Shown: positions 25,733 through 34,813 of the stretch, in pieces | How positions within the stretch are numbered: the first letter of the stretch is position 1 | How the letters are laid out: each line of letters starts with the position of its first letter | NCBI GenBank assembly: GCA_965262875.1 | Contig: OZ253569.1 | Location: 3,844,001 to 3,908,000 of the forward strand | Source: JBALVT01 sp965262875 | GTDB lineage: Bacteria > Pseudomonadota > Gammaproteobacteria > Pseudomonadales > Halieaceae | DNA: 64,000 nt | Direction of reading: 5' to 3' | The notes under the pieces: model-generated | Told to the model about the DNA's origin: nothing | Database searches by the model: none | Seen by the model: the letters and a program-made list of their open reading frames with translations, nothing else | Program-made: the position numbers and the translations under genes

Positions 25733-28074
25733 GACTTGCTCTCCTGACGTATTCTTGTGCAGGCGTCCAGCACTCGCTCGGGCGTGGCGGGGGTATCAAG
25801 ATAGGGGCTAGTTTTGTAGTCGTCCAAACTTGCGATAGCATCTCGCAGTGCACTCCACACGGATATACCCAGCATCAGGGGTGGCTCACCAACGGCCTTG
25901 GAATGAAATATCGTGGCCTCGACATTGGGGCTGTCTGGCATCAGCTCCACATTAAATTGGGTGGGTGTGTCGCCGATTGCGGGAATCTTGTAGCTCGCGG
26001 GATTCACCGTCTGCAAACGACCGTCTTCTCCCCACACCAGTTCCTCGGTGGTCAACCAGCCCATACCCTGTATAAAGGCGCCCTCGACCTGACCAATATC
26101 AATAACCGGATTAATCGATTGCCCAACGTCGTGGCAAATGTCCACCCGGGTCACCTTGTACTCGCCGGTCAGGGTGTCGATCAATACTTCAGATACAGCG
26201 GCACCATAAGCGTAATAAAAGAAAGGTCGGCCACTGCCGGTGTCTCTATCGTAGTGAATCTTCGGTGTTCGGTAGTAGCCGGTGGCAGACAGCGCAATAC
26301 GATTCATGTAACTGAGCTGGGCAAATTCGGCGAAGCTCAGGTCGGTGTCGCCGCACAACACACGATTGTTTTCAAACTTCACCTGCTCGGGCTCAATGGA
26401 GAAATGCTCGGTCGCGAAATCGATCATGCGCTGTTTTATTTTGCATACGGCATCTCTGGCCGCCATGCCATTGAGGTCGGTGCCGGAGGAGGCGGCGGTA
26501 GGTGATGTATTGGGAACTTTGTCAGTGCGGGTGGAGGTGCACAACACGTTCTCTACATCCACCTGAAACTCGTGGGCAACGATTTGTGCGACCTTCGTAT
26601 AAAGGCCCTGCCCCATCTCGGTGCCACCGTGATTCAGTTGAATGCTGCCATCGGTATACACGTGGACCAAAGCGCCAGCCTGATTGAGATGTTGGACCGT
26701 AAAAGAGATTCCGAATTTGATTGGGGTGAGCGCAATGCCTTTTTTGAGTACGGCGTTGTCGAGATTAAATTGTTTGATGTCAGAACGTCGCTGTTGGTAG
26801 CTGGAGGTTTTTTCCAGACGCTCAACCAGCGATTGGATAATGTGTTGCTCGATTTTCTGCCCGTAATGGGTCGTATCGCGATCACCTTCGGGCGTATAAA
26901 AATTGAGTTTTCGAACCTCTAAGGGATCTCGACCCACCGCTCTGGCAATGTTGTCCATGATGTTTTCAATAGCAACCATGCCTTGCGGGCCGCCAAAGCC
27001 GCGAAAGGCGGTATTGGATACGGTATTGGTTTTAACCCTATGCCCCTTGATGTGGGCAGCGGGCAGAAAGTAGGCATTGTCGGAGTGAAACATGGCGCGA
27101 TCGACAATAGCGTCCGACAAATCAGGGGACATGCCACAGCCACCTGATAAATCCATGTCCAGTGCTAGCAGTCTCCCTGTTTCATCAAAGCCAACGCGAT
27201 ACTTGACGGCGAAGTGGTGGCGCTTGCCGGTAGTGATCATGTCGTCAGCCCGGGCCAGTCGAATTTTGACTGCCTTGCCGGTCTTGCTCGCTAGCAGGGC
27301 TGCCAGACAAGCCCATTGATTGGCATTGGTCTCTTTGCCGCCAAAACCGCCGCCCATTCGACGCATGTCGACTGTTACCCGGTTCAGGGGAATATCCAGC
27401 ACCTCTGCCACCAGCTTCTGACCTTCGGAAGGGTTTTGACTGGAGGTATAGACCAACATTCCGCCGTCCTCCTGTGGGATACACAGGGATGCCTGGCCTT
27501 CCAGATACAACTGTTCCTGCCCGCCAATCTGCATTCCGCCTTCCAGCGTCAGGGGAGCGCCCGATAATGCGGAGTTTACATCGCCGCGCTGCTGGGCATG
27601 GCTGGGCCTGACAAAGCTGTTGTTGGCCAAGCCCTGTTCGATGGTTAGATCGCCCACTTCAGTTTCATATTCGACTACCGCCAGACGCGCGGCCTTACGG
27701 GCGGCGTCATAGCTGGTAGCGGCCACGGCAAACATGACCTGGCCAAAAAAATCTACCTGATCGTGCACCATTAACGGATCGCCGGGAAAGACAGGGCCGA
27801 TATCCGTGTGGCCCGGAACATCATCCAGCGTAAGAATATCGACAACGCCTGGAGCGCTTCGCACTTTATCCAGGTTAAGGCTGACAATTTTCCCTTTGGC
27901 TATTTCGCTGAGTCCTACATAGGCGTGCAGGGTGTTGGCTGGCACCGCCATATCATCGATGTAGATGGCTTCTCCGCTGACGTGTTTGTGCGCACTTTCG
28001 TGTTGCAAACTCTGGCCAGAAACCCCTGAAACTTTAGAGGGGGTTCCGCCGGACACTTCCGGTAGGTTACGCAT
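25729..28074 (-). CDS. xdhB: Xanthine dehydrogenase, molybdopterin-binding subunit
   Basis: Catalytic large subunit that oxidises hypoxanthine to xanthine and xanthine to urate. Its 781 residues match the bacterial XdhB form. Cofactor motifs are RRMGGGFGGKE (about 243-253), NTAFRGFGGPQG (about 356-367) with the substrate Arg, NHGGTEMGQGLYTKVAQ, and AVGEPPLMLG near the C-terminus with the general-base Glu. It overlaps xdhA by 8 bases and xdhC by 4. Confidence 0.95.
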   Translation of the reverse strand: MRNLPEVSGGTPSKVSGVSGQSLQHESAHKHVSGEAIYIDDMAVPANTLHAYVGLSEIAKGKIVSLNLDKVRSAPGVVDILTLDDVPGHTDIGPVFPGDPLMVHDQVDFFGQVMFAVAATSYDAARKAARLAVVEYETEVGDLTIEQGLANNSFVRPSHAQQRGDVNSALSGAPLTLEGGMQIGGQEQLYLEGQASLCIPQEDGGMLVYTSSQNPSEGQKLVAEVLDIPLNRVTVDMRRMGGGFGGKETNANQWACLAALLASKTGKAVKIRLARADDMITTGKRHHFAVKYRVGFDETGRLLALDMDLSGGCGMSPDLSDAIVDRAMFHSDNAYFLPAAHIKGHRVKTNTVSNTAFRGFGGPQGMVAIENIMDNIARAVGRDPLEVRKLNFYTPEGDRDTTHYGQKIEQHIIQSLVERLEKTSSYQQRRSDIKQFNLDNAVLKKGIALTPIKFGISFTVQHLNQAGALVHVYTDGSIQLNHGGTEMGQGLYTKVAQIVAHEFQVDVENVLCTSTRTDKVPNTSPTAASSGTDLNGMAARDAVCKIKQRMIDFATEHFSIEPEQVKFENNRVLCGDTDLSFAEFAQLSYMNRIALSATGYYRTPKIHYDRDTGSGRPFFYYAYGAAVSEVLIDTLTGEYKVTRVDICHDVGQSINPVIDIGQVEGAFIQGMGWLTTEELVWGEDGRLQTVNPASYKIPAIGDTPTQFNVELMPDSPNVEATIFHSKAVGEPPLMLGISVWSALRDAIASLDDYKTSPYLDTPATPERVLDACTRIRQESKS

Positions 28075-29503
28075 ATTGGGTCACCCGTATGGTCTGAGTG
28101 CCGCTGTCCAGGAACAGACGCTGCAGTAAGTTTTTTGACACCTGGGCTCTGTATTTAGAGGAGGCGCGAAAGTCGCTAATCGGTGTGTAGTCGTTACCCA
28201 AAGCTTCCATGGCCACATCTATGGTGTTTTGACTCCAGGGTTGGCCGGTCAGAGCTTGCTGGCACAATGGCGCACGCTTTGGTATTTCCGCCATGCCGCC
28301 AAAAGCGATTGAGGCATCGACGACCACTCCCTTGTCGACGCTCAGATAAAAAATTCCGCAGATCGCCGATATATCGTCCTCAAGGCGTTTGCTGATTTTG
28401 TAGGCCTTGAAGTCGTACCCGGCCTTGGCTTTGGGAACGATGATGGTCTCGATAAACTCACCGGCCTGCTGATCCGTTACTTTATAGCTGATGAAATAAT
28501 CTTCTACTGGAATAGTGCGTGTTCCCGAAGAGCTTCGCAAAACCAATTGTGCCTTCAGAGCAATAAGTACCGGCGGCATATCGCCAATCGGTGAGGCGTT
28601 GCCCACGTTGCCGCCGAGTGTGCCCTGGTTGCGAATTTGCCGGGAGCCGAGGCGCTCAATGAATTCGTGCAGATCCGGGTACTCACGGCACAACACTTCC
28701 TTGCAATCTGTGTAACTGACGGCCGCTCCAATTTCCAATGTGCTTTGCGTCTCTACGACCTGCAGCATATCCACAACCCGTCCGGTGTAGATGAGCGTGT
28801 CTATCTCTCGAAGAAACTGTGTGAATTCGAGGCTGAGGTCGGTTCCCCCCGCCACAAGTTTGGCATCGGGATGAGTGGATAGTAGTTCCCCCAGTTGCGC
28901 CGAGGAAGTGGGCGAGTAGTAGTTCTTACCGGCTCCGCTGAGCGCTACTGCATCGCGGGAATCTTCGATTGCAGCCAGAGCGGTCAGGGTATCTTTTTCT
29001 TTGCCAGAGAATTGGTCTTCTCCATTGGGCTCATACATTTGTACAGCTGCCGCGATAATGGGTTGGTAGCCCGTGCACCGGCAGAGGTTGCCCCCGAGCG
29101 CCTCGATGATGGATTCGCGCTGTGGTTGATCGTTGGTCTTGCGATAGGCAAACATGGACATGACGAAGCCGGGCGTACAAAACCCGCATTGCGAGCCGTG
29201 GCAGTCAACCATGGCCTGCTGTACGGCATGCAGGGAGGACTCGTTCTTCAGGTCCTCTACGGTGATAAGTTGTTTGCCGTGCAGATTGCCCACTGGAGTG
29301 ATACAGGAATTGATTGCCGAGTAGGACATCTTGCCATTGCGAACCTCTCCCAGAACTACAGTACAGGCACCGCAGTCGCCCGAGGCGCAACCTTCTTTTG
29401 TACCCACTCGATCCAGATGATCGCGCAAATAGTCGAGCACCGAGATATTAGGGTTCACATCATCAATCGAATGCTGTTCGTTGTTCAGCAGAAACCGTAC
29501 CAA
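28067..29503 (-). CDS. xdhA: Xanthine dehydrogenase, FeS/FAD subunit
   Basis: Small subunit passing electrons from the Mo site through two 2Fe-2S clusters to FAD. Cluster ligands are in GTKEGCASGDCGACT, then QCGFCTPGFVMSM and GGNLCRCTGYQP. The FAD domain follows from about residue 200 (KLVAGGTDLSL, NQGTLGGNVGNASPIGD). No ATG starts the frame. A TTG at 29503 has a CAGGAG site at 29514-29519, while a TTG at 29530 lacks one, so 29503 is preferred, giving 478 residues. It is the first gene of the ten-gene operon and faces three operator-like sites. Confidence 0.92.
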   Translation of the reverse strand: MVRFLLNNEQHSIDDVNPNISVLDYLRDHLDRVGTKEGCASGDCGACTVVLGEVRNGKMSYSAINSCITPVGNLHGKQLITVEDLKNESSLHAVQQAMVDCHGSQCGFCTPGFVMSMFAYRKTNDQPQRESIIEALGGNLCRCTGYQPIIAAAVQMYEPNGEDQFSGKEKDTLTALAAIEDSRDAVALSGAGKNYYSPTSSAQLGELLSTHPDAKLVAGGTDLSLEFTQFLREIDTLIYTGRVVDMLQVVETQSTLEIGAAVSYTDCKEVLCREYPDLHEFIERLGSRQIRNQGTLGGNVGNASPIGDMPPVLIALKAQLVLRSSSGTRTIPVEDYFISYKVTDQQAGEFIETIIVPKAKAGYDFKAYKISKRLEDDISAICGIFYLSVDKGVVVDASIAFGGMAEIPKRAPLCQQALTGQPWSQNTIDVAMEALGNDYTPISDFRASSKYRAQVSKNLLQRLFLDSGTQTIRVTQYA

Positions 29504-29607
29504 AACAAATACTCCTGCGTTTCGTCCCAATCCCTGTGCAATGTGCTCAATTGGTGAATCTGAGCTGTTGAAAACAGTGGGAGGGCGAAATCATATTTAT
29601 TAAAAAC

Positions 29608-29621
29608 TGACACCAGTGACA
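29608..29621. promoter_or_regulatory. Putative operator (site 2), xdhA side
   Basis: TGACACCAGTGACA, 105 bp upstream of the xdhA TTG. The left half is TGACA and the right half TGACA in place of TGTCA, one mismatch from the palindrome at 17122. Assigned to the TetR/RutR-like regulator by motif sharing. Confidence 0.55.
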
Positions 29622-29744
29622 ATTATTATAGCAAAGGGGTGGCCGGGTCAATGGTCATTTATATAATCTATTGTCACTTGCGGCAGATTTCTTAGCTCAC
29701 TTTGTCTGGTCGAAGCTACAAATGCAAACCACGGAGTCAAAAGC

Positions 29745-29758
29745 TGACATCAGTGACA
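29745..29758. promoter_or_regulatory. Putative operator (site 3)
   Basis: TGACATCAGTGACA, same form as site 2. It starts 23 bp before site 4, about two helical turns, so two regulator dimers could sit on the same DNA face. Confidence 0.55.
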
Positions 29759-29767
29759 AAAAAATGT

Positions 29768-29781
29768 TGACAACAGTGTCA
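29768..29781. promoter_or_regulatory. Putative operator (site 4), perfect palindrome
   Basis: TGACAACAGTGTCA has perfect TGACA/TGTCA half-sites with a 4-bp centre, identical in architecture to the site in front of tetR. It lies 176 bp upstream of the ABC transporter start. Confidence 0.62.
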
Positions 29782-29957
29782 GATTATATATGGTTTCTCA
29801 CGAGCTTCTGCAGATACAGCACGCTTGTCTGCCCAAACAGGGTCGAGACGCTCTGGGCAAGAGCCAAGCGTAAAGTAGTTTGACTTGGAAAAAAAAGAAT
29901 AACCCGGCAGTGATTGTCGCGAGCTAGATTAAAATAATATAACGGTGAGGTTCGCCT

Positions 29958-31514
29958 GTGACCGATAGCAACTCAGAAAATTTTCGTCTCCAACTGACCG
30001 GTATCAGCAAGCAATACCCCAGCTGCCTGGCCAATGACAGTGTCGATATCAGCATCATGCCGGGCAAAATATACGCCCTGCTGGGTGAGAATGGCGCCGG
30101 CAAAAGTACGCTCATGAAAGTTATCTACGGTGTCGTAAAACCCGACGCGGGGAAAATTGTATGGGAGGGCGAGGAAATAGAAATCGACGCTCCGGTGCAT
30201 GCGCGCCGACTTGGCATTGGAATGGTCTTCCAGCACTTTTCACTCTTTGAGACGCTCTCAGTACTGGAAAACATTGCACTGTGCATGGAGAAGGATGACT
30301 CCCGTGATATGGGCGCCCTGGCAAAGCGAATTTCTGAGGTGTCACAAAAATACGGCATGGCGCTGGAACCCCACCGTCCAGTACACACCTTGTCTACGGG
30401 TGAACGACAGCGGGTAGAAATCGTTCGTTGCCTGATACAAGACATCAAGTTGTTGATTTTGGATGAGCCGACGTCTGTTTTAACCCCTCAAGAAGTTGAT
30501 ACCTTGTTCAATACTCTGCGCCAGTTGGCGTCAGAGGGCACGAGCATTTTGTTTATCAGTCACAAGTTGAAGGAAGTGCAGAGCCTGTGCGACTTTGCCT
30601 CCGTACTCAGAGCCGGCCGTGTTACGGGGCAGTGCAACCCCAAAGAGGTAACGACCGAGCACATGGCCAGGCTAATGGTAGGTGATGAAACTCCGGTGAC
30701 AGCCGATTATCAGAAAGCGACTGGAGCTGAAGACTTCCTGAGTATCAACAATTTGTCCCTCGCCTCCCAAGAGCCCTTTGGCATTAATCTGAAAAATATT
30801 AACTTTGCGGTCAAATCCGGTGAAATTCTGGGTGTCGCTGGAGTTGCTGGCAATGGCCAGTCCGAATTACTGGCGGCTATTAGCGGCGAGCGTCTTTGCG
30901 ACAACCCGGACTCCATTAGTTTCCCGGGAGTCGCTTTGGGTTGTTCAATGCCCGATGAGCGGCGTAAATTGGGTCTTGCGGTAGTGCCGGAAGACCGGCT
31001 GGGGCAGGGGGCGGTTCCCGATATGAGCTTGTGGGAAAATGGTCTGCTCACCGGATTTATGCAGGGCCTGGTCAAGAATGGCGTGCTACAGCCCAAGGCC
31101 ATTGAAGCCTTTGCCGATCGTATTATCGATGAATACAAGGTGAAGTGCGGCGGTAGTGCTGCCGTTGCGAAGAGCCTCTCTGGGGGTAACTTACAAAAGT
31201 TCATCATTGGACGCGAAATAATACAGCAGCCTGTGTGCCTGGTTGCGGCACACCCCACCTGGGGTGTTGATATTGGCGCTGCCATCGCAATCCACAAGGC
31301 GCTGATTGCCCTTCGCGATGCCGGCGCGGCTATTTTAGTAGTCTCTGAAGATATTGATGAGTTGTTTGCCATTAGCGATCGTATGTGTGCCCTGTTCGAT
31401 GGGCAGCTTTCGCCCAATAAACCTACACTCGATACAACAATAGAAGAAGTTGGTCAGTGGATGGCTGGCGTTTTTGATTCAGATTCCACAGCCGCGCAGC
31501 ATTCAGCCGCTTAA
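29958..31514 (+). CDS. Nucleoside/nucleobase ABC transporter, double ATP-binding subunit
   Basis: 518 residues with two tandem ABC domains, starting at GTG 29958. The first has Walker A GENGAGKST (43-51), signature LSTGERQRVEI and Walker B LLILDEPTS. The second has a degenerate P-loop (GVAGNGQSELL, no Lys), signature SGGNLQKFIIGRE and an altered Walker B (LVAAHPTWGVD), as is normal for sugar/nucleoside-type (RbsA/NupA-like) ATPases. It energises uptake by the two permeases that follow and receives substrate from the BMP-type binding protein. First gene of the importer operon, divergent from xdhA. Confidence 0.9.
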   Translation: MTDSNSENFRLQLTGISKQYPSCLANDSVDISIMPGKIYALLGENGAGKSTLMKVIYGVVKPDAGKIVWEGEEIEIDAPVHARRLGIGMVFQHFSLFETLSVLENIALCMEKDDSRDMGALAKRISEVSQKYGMALEPHRPVHTLSTGERQRVEIVRCLIQDIKLLILDEPTSVLTPQEVDTLFNTLRQLASEGTSILFISHKLKEVQSLCDFASVLRAGRVTGQCNPKEVTTEHMARLMVGDETPVTADYQKATGAEDFLSINNLSLASQEPFGINLKNINFAVKSGEILGVAGVAGNGQSELLAAISGERLCDNPDSISFPGVALGCSMPDERRKLGLAVVPEDRLGQGAVPDMSLWENGLLTGFMQGLVKNGVLQPKAIEAFADRIIDEYKVKCGGSAAVAKSLSGGNLQKFIIGREIIQQPVCLVAAHPTWGVDIGAAIAIHKALIALRDAGAAILVVSEDIDELFAISDRMCALFDGQLSPNKPTLDTTIEEVGQWMAGVFDSDSTAAQHSAA

Positions 31515-31528
31515 CAGAGTAACAGTCG

Positions 31529-32638
31529 ATGAAGATTAAACTTGAAGCACGCGGGCAAGATTCAAAATTGATTTCCTACTTGTCTCCGCTACTGGCTGGC
31601 TTGCTGACAATTATTGTAGGTGCGATCTTATTTGCGGCCTTGGGGCAGTCCCCACTCGAAACCCTGTATACCTTTTTCATTTTACCCATAAGCGATCTCT
31701 ACGGATTGAGTGAGTTGGCGATTAAAGCCGCGCCTATACTGTTGTGCGCGACAGGCCTTGCCATCTGTTTTCGGGCCAATGTGTGGAACATTGGCGCAGA
31801 AGGCCAGTTGTTGATGGGTGCCCTGTTTGGTAGCTGGGCGGCTCTGAAGTTTCTCGAGGTGGAAAGTTATTGGGTTCTCCCCGTGGTTTTGATCACAGGT
31901 AGCGCAGCGGGTGCCGCATGGGCCGCCATTCCCGCTCTGTTGAAAACCCGCTTCAATACTAACGAAATTCTGTCGACGATAATGCTCAACTACATAGCCC
32001 TGAACTGTTTGTTGTTTTCGGTTCACGGTCCGTTAAAAGACCCCGATGGTTACAACTTTCCGGAGTCTGCGCTGTTTACCGAGTGGGTCACTCTGCCGAT
32101 TTTAATGGAAGATACCCGGGTACATTTGGGAGTTATGTTTGCGCTGCTGTCTGTAGTGATTGTCTGGGTGTTTTTGAGTAAGACCTTTATTGGTTTCCAG
32201 ATACAAGTGTTGGGTAACGACGCCAGCGCAGCCAAATTTGCGGGCTTCAGAGAGAAAAAGCTTATCTGGTTGTGTCTTTTGATCAGTGGTGGTCTCGCAG
32301 GTTTAGCGGGGGTCTCGGAAGTTACCGGCCCTATTGGTCAGCTGATCCCTCATGTGTCTCCAGGGTACGGTTATGCGGCCATTATTGTGGCGTTTCTGGG
32401 GCGCTTGCATCCCGTTGGTATTTTATTCGCAAGTTTGCTCATGGCACTGCTGTACTTAGGTGGCGAAATGGTTCAGATCGAGTTGGGATTGCCTCTGGCT
32501 CTCACCGGCCTGTTCCAGGGTATGTTGCTGTTTTTCTTGTTGGCCTGTGATGTGCTGATTGGCTATCGGATCCGCATTGTCACTAGAGCACCAGCCGGTG
32601 GACTGGAACCCGTACTGCTAACGAACCCTACAGAATAG
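31529..32638 (+). CDS. ABC transporter permease (nucleoside type, subunit 1)
   Basis: 369 residues, about nine to ten membrane helices, of the BPD_transp_2 family. The region ICFRANVWNIGAEGQLLMGA (about 80-99) is the conserved permease signature, followed by TRFNTNEILSTIMLNYIA. The start lies 14 bp after the ATPase gene. It forms the membrane channel with the next permease. Confidence 0.9.
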   Translation: MKIKLEARGQDSKLISYLSPLLAGLLTIIVGAILFAALGQSPLETLYTFFILPISDLYGLSELAIKAAPILLCATGLAICFRANVWNIGAEGQLLMGALFGSWAALKFLEVESYWVLPVVLITGSAAGAAWAAIPALLKTRFNTNEILSTIMLNYIALNCLLFSVHGPLKDPDGYNFPESALFTEWVTLPILMEDTRVHLGVMFALLSVVIVWVFLSKTFIGFQIQVLGNDASAAKFAGFREKKLIWLCLLISGGLAGLAGVSEVTGPIGQLIPHVSPGYGYAAIIVAFLGRLHPVGILFASLLMALLYLGGEMVQIELGLPLALTGLFQGMLLFFLLACDVLIGYRIRIVTRAPAGGLEPVLLTNPTE

Positions 32639-32676
32639 GGCTCAGGCCCGAATAAATAGTAAATAGAGTTGAGATT

Positions 32677-33603
32677 ATGGATATTGATTTAATTGCCAAT
32701 CTTGTTTTCGCGACCATGCGAACCGGAACGCCGCTGCTGATTGTGGCTCTTGGTGAACTGGTCTGCGAAAAGTCCGGTGTCCTCAATTTGGGGCAGGAAG
32801 GAATGATGCTGATGGGAGCCGTGGTGGGATTCATGGCTGGGGTTCACTCCGACAGTGTGTTTGTAGGATTTTTGTGCGCCATGGCAGCTGGCATCAGCAT
32901 GTCGTTGATTTTCGGATTTCTCACGATGCATTTGAACGCAAATCAGGTCGCTTCCGGTCTTGCGTTAACAATTTTTGGTACGGGGTTAAGCGGCTTTATT
33001 GGTCTGAACTATGTGGGCATGGCACTCGATGGCGTTGATGTAATCGCGATACCGGGGTTGAGCTCTATTCCCTTTTTCGGCACGGCATTTTTCTCTCACG
33101 ATATTTTTGTCTACCTGTCGATTATCACGTGTGTTCTTGTCTATTTCTTTTTCAAAAGCACACGCGCAGGTCTGATTGTTAAAGCGGTGGGGGAGTCTCC
33201 CGAATCAGCACAGGCGGTTGGTTTATCAGTGCTGCGCGTTCGTTACATGGCCATCATGTTTGGTGGAGCGATGGCGGGGATGGCCGGTGCCTACCTTTCT
33301 CTCGTTTACACCCCTCTGTGGGCAGACAATATGACGGCGGGGCGAGGCTGGATAGCTTTGGCCCTTGTAGTATTCGCCAGCTGGAGAGTGGAGCGTCTCA
33401 TTCTCGGGGCTTATTTGTTCGGGGCGGCGAGCATAGTAAACCTTGTGCTGCAGGGATATAACGTATCCATATCACCTAATATTCTCGCAACATTACCCTA
33501 TGTGGCGACTATTCTTGTGCTGGTTGCGCTGTCTAGCAATCAGTCCAAAGTTAAGTTGTTTGCCCCAGTATCACTGGGCAAGCCCTTTCATCGCAGTAAT
33601 TAA
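32677..33603 (+). CDS. ABC transporter permease (nucleoside type, subunit 2)
   Basis: 308 residues, about eight to ten helices, BPD_transp_2 family. The signature GELVCEKSGVLNLGQEGMML (about 27-46) parallels that of subunit 1, and the cytoplasmic coupling segment VGESPESAQAVGLSV (about 169-183) is present. It starts 38 bp after subunit 1 and precedes the binding-protein gene. Confidence 0.9.
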   Translation: MDIDLIANLVFATMRTGTPLLIVALGELVCEKSGVLNLGQEGMMLMGAVVGFMAGVHSDSVFVGFLCAMAAGISMSLIFGFLTMHLNANQVASGLALTIFGTGLSGFIGLNYVGMALDGVDVIAIPGLSSIPFFGTAFFSHDIFVYLSIITCVLVYFFFKSTRAGLIVKAVGESPESAQAVGLSVLRVRYMAIMFGGAMAGMAGAYLSLVYTPLWADNMTAGRGWIALALVVFASWRVERLILGAYLFGAASIVNLVLQGYNVSISPNILATLPYVATILVLVALSSNQSKVKLFAPVSLGKPFHRSN

Positions 33604-33683
33604 ATGCAGTAACCCTGTTCAATAACCAGAGCCAGAAACCAGAGGCAATAAAAACACTCAAGACTAAAACCAGGAGAGTAACC

Positions 33684-34766
33684 ATGATACAAGCCAGAAT
33701 AGTAAAAGCGGCAATTTCGCTGCTGGCATCTGCAGCCATGCTGATGTCTGCTGCAAGTTTTGCGGAGCCAACTAAAGTGGGTTTTGTTTACGTCGGTCCC
33801 ACCGGAGATGCCGGGTGGACTTACGCGCATGACAAAGGTAGACAATACGTCGAACAACAATTTGGAGACAAGGTTGACGTGACGTATGTAGAAAGCGTTG
33901 CCGAAGGTGCGGACTCGGAGCGAGTCATTCGTCAGCTTGCGAAATCGGGCCACGAAATTATCTTCACTACTTCCTTCGGCTACATGAACCCGACTCTGAA
34001 AGTCGCAAAAAGATTTCCCAAAGTGGCTTTTGAGCACGCCTCAGGCTACAAGCGGTCCAAGAATGTAGGAACCTATTTTGATCGCGCCTACGAAGGTCGC
34101 TATCTGACAGGAATTGTCGCGGGCAAAATGACTAAATCCAATGTGATTGGCTACGTCGGTTCCTTTCCGATCCCGGAAGTGATTCGTGGAATCAACGCAT
34201 TTACACGCGGCGCGCGCAGTGTCAACCCGGACGTTAAAGTGAAAGTTGTTTGGGTGAGCACCTGGTACGACCCAGGTAAAGAGCGCGAAGCGACAGAGAC
34301 TATGATTTTGCAAGGCGCTGATGTTGTCACCCAGCACACTGATTCACCTGGACCTATTAACGCGGCGCAAGCTAAAGGTGTCTACGCGATTGGCTATAAC
34401 TCGGATATGTCTGAGTATGGCAAAACCGCCCACCTGACTTCAACTGTGCACAATTGGGGCCCGCTCTACGCCGCGAAAGTAAAGGCGATTATGGATGGAA
34501 CCTGGAAAGCTGAAGATGTCTGGGGCGGTTTCGCTGACAATGCACTTGACCTGGCTCCGTTCAATTCGGCCATACCACAGGAAGTGCAGGACTACGTCAA
34601 TGCACAAAAAGCTGCGATTACCGATGGATCTTTGCATCCTTTCGCTGGCCCTGTGGTCGCTCAGGATGGGACAGTAAAAGTACCCGCAGGTGAAGTGATG
34701 GCCGACGGCGACATGTTGGGTTTCTCCTGGTACGTCGAAGGTGTTGACGGTGCTTTACCCAAATAA
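33684..34766 (+). CDS. BMP-family periplasmic nucleobase/nucleoside-binding protein
   Basis: 360 residues with a Sec signal peptide (ISLLASAAMLMSAASFA, cleavage near 28). There is no lipobox Cys, so it should be soluble in the periplasm. The mature part has the BMP core: KVGFVYVGPTGDAGWTYAHD, IIFTTSFGYMNPTLKVA and QHTDSPGPINAAQ. Such proteins bind purine nucleosides, riboflavin or similar ligands. The neighbours (xdh operon, 8-oxoguanine deaminase) point to a purine. An 80-bp gap from the permease carries an AGGAGAG site. Confidence 0.9.
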   Translation: MIQARIVKAAISLLASAAMLMSAASFAEPTKVGFVYVGPTGDAGWTYAHDKGRQYVEQQFGDKVDVTYVESVAEGADSERVIRQLAKSGHEIIFTTSFGYMNPTLKVAKRFPKVAFEHASGYKRSKNVGTYFDRAYEGRYLTGIVAGKMTKSNVIGYVGSFPIPEVIRGINAFTRGARSVNPDVKVKVVWVSTWYDPGKEREATETMILQGADVVTQHTDSPGPINAAQAKGVYAIGYNSDMSEYGKTAHLTSTVHNWGPLYAAKVKAIMDGTWKAEDVWGGFADNALDLAPFNSAIPQEVQDYVNAQKAAITDGSLHPFAGPVVAQDGTVKVPAGEVMADGDMLGFSWYVEGVDGALPK

Positions 34767-34813
34767 CTGACATCCATAATAAGTTCAAAAACGTATTTTA
34801 AACGGAGAACACA

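Larger units (their letters stand above)
29504..29957. promoter_or_regulatory. Divergent control region between xdhA and the nucleobase ABC operon
   Basis: About 450 bp without a supportable gene, AT-rich, between the two divergent purine operons. It contains three copies of the TGACA-N4-TG(A/T)CA motif (listed separately) and AT-rich stretches near 29640-29670 and 29925-29942 (AAAATAATATAAC) that could serve as promoters. A 70-codon frame at 29671-29883 has no family features and no ribosome-binding site and is not called. Confidence 0.6.

Noticed and set aside
25903..26505. 200-codon open frame on the plus strand
   Set aside because: Antisense to xdhB; no family features and no ribosome-binding site.
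28895..29557. 220-codon open frame on the plus strand
   Set aside because: Antisense to the FeS part of xdhA, with cluster motifs clearly read on the other strand.
29671..29883. 70-codon open frame in the divergent purine promoter region
   Set aside because: It runs across two operator-like sites, has no ribosome-binding site and no recognisable protein features.
30710..31417. 235-codon open frame on the minus strand
   Set aside because: Antisense to the second ABC domain; composition rich in Ser/Pro/Arg, typical of a shadow frame.
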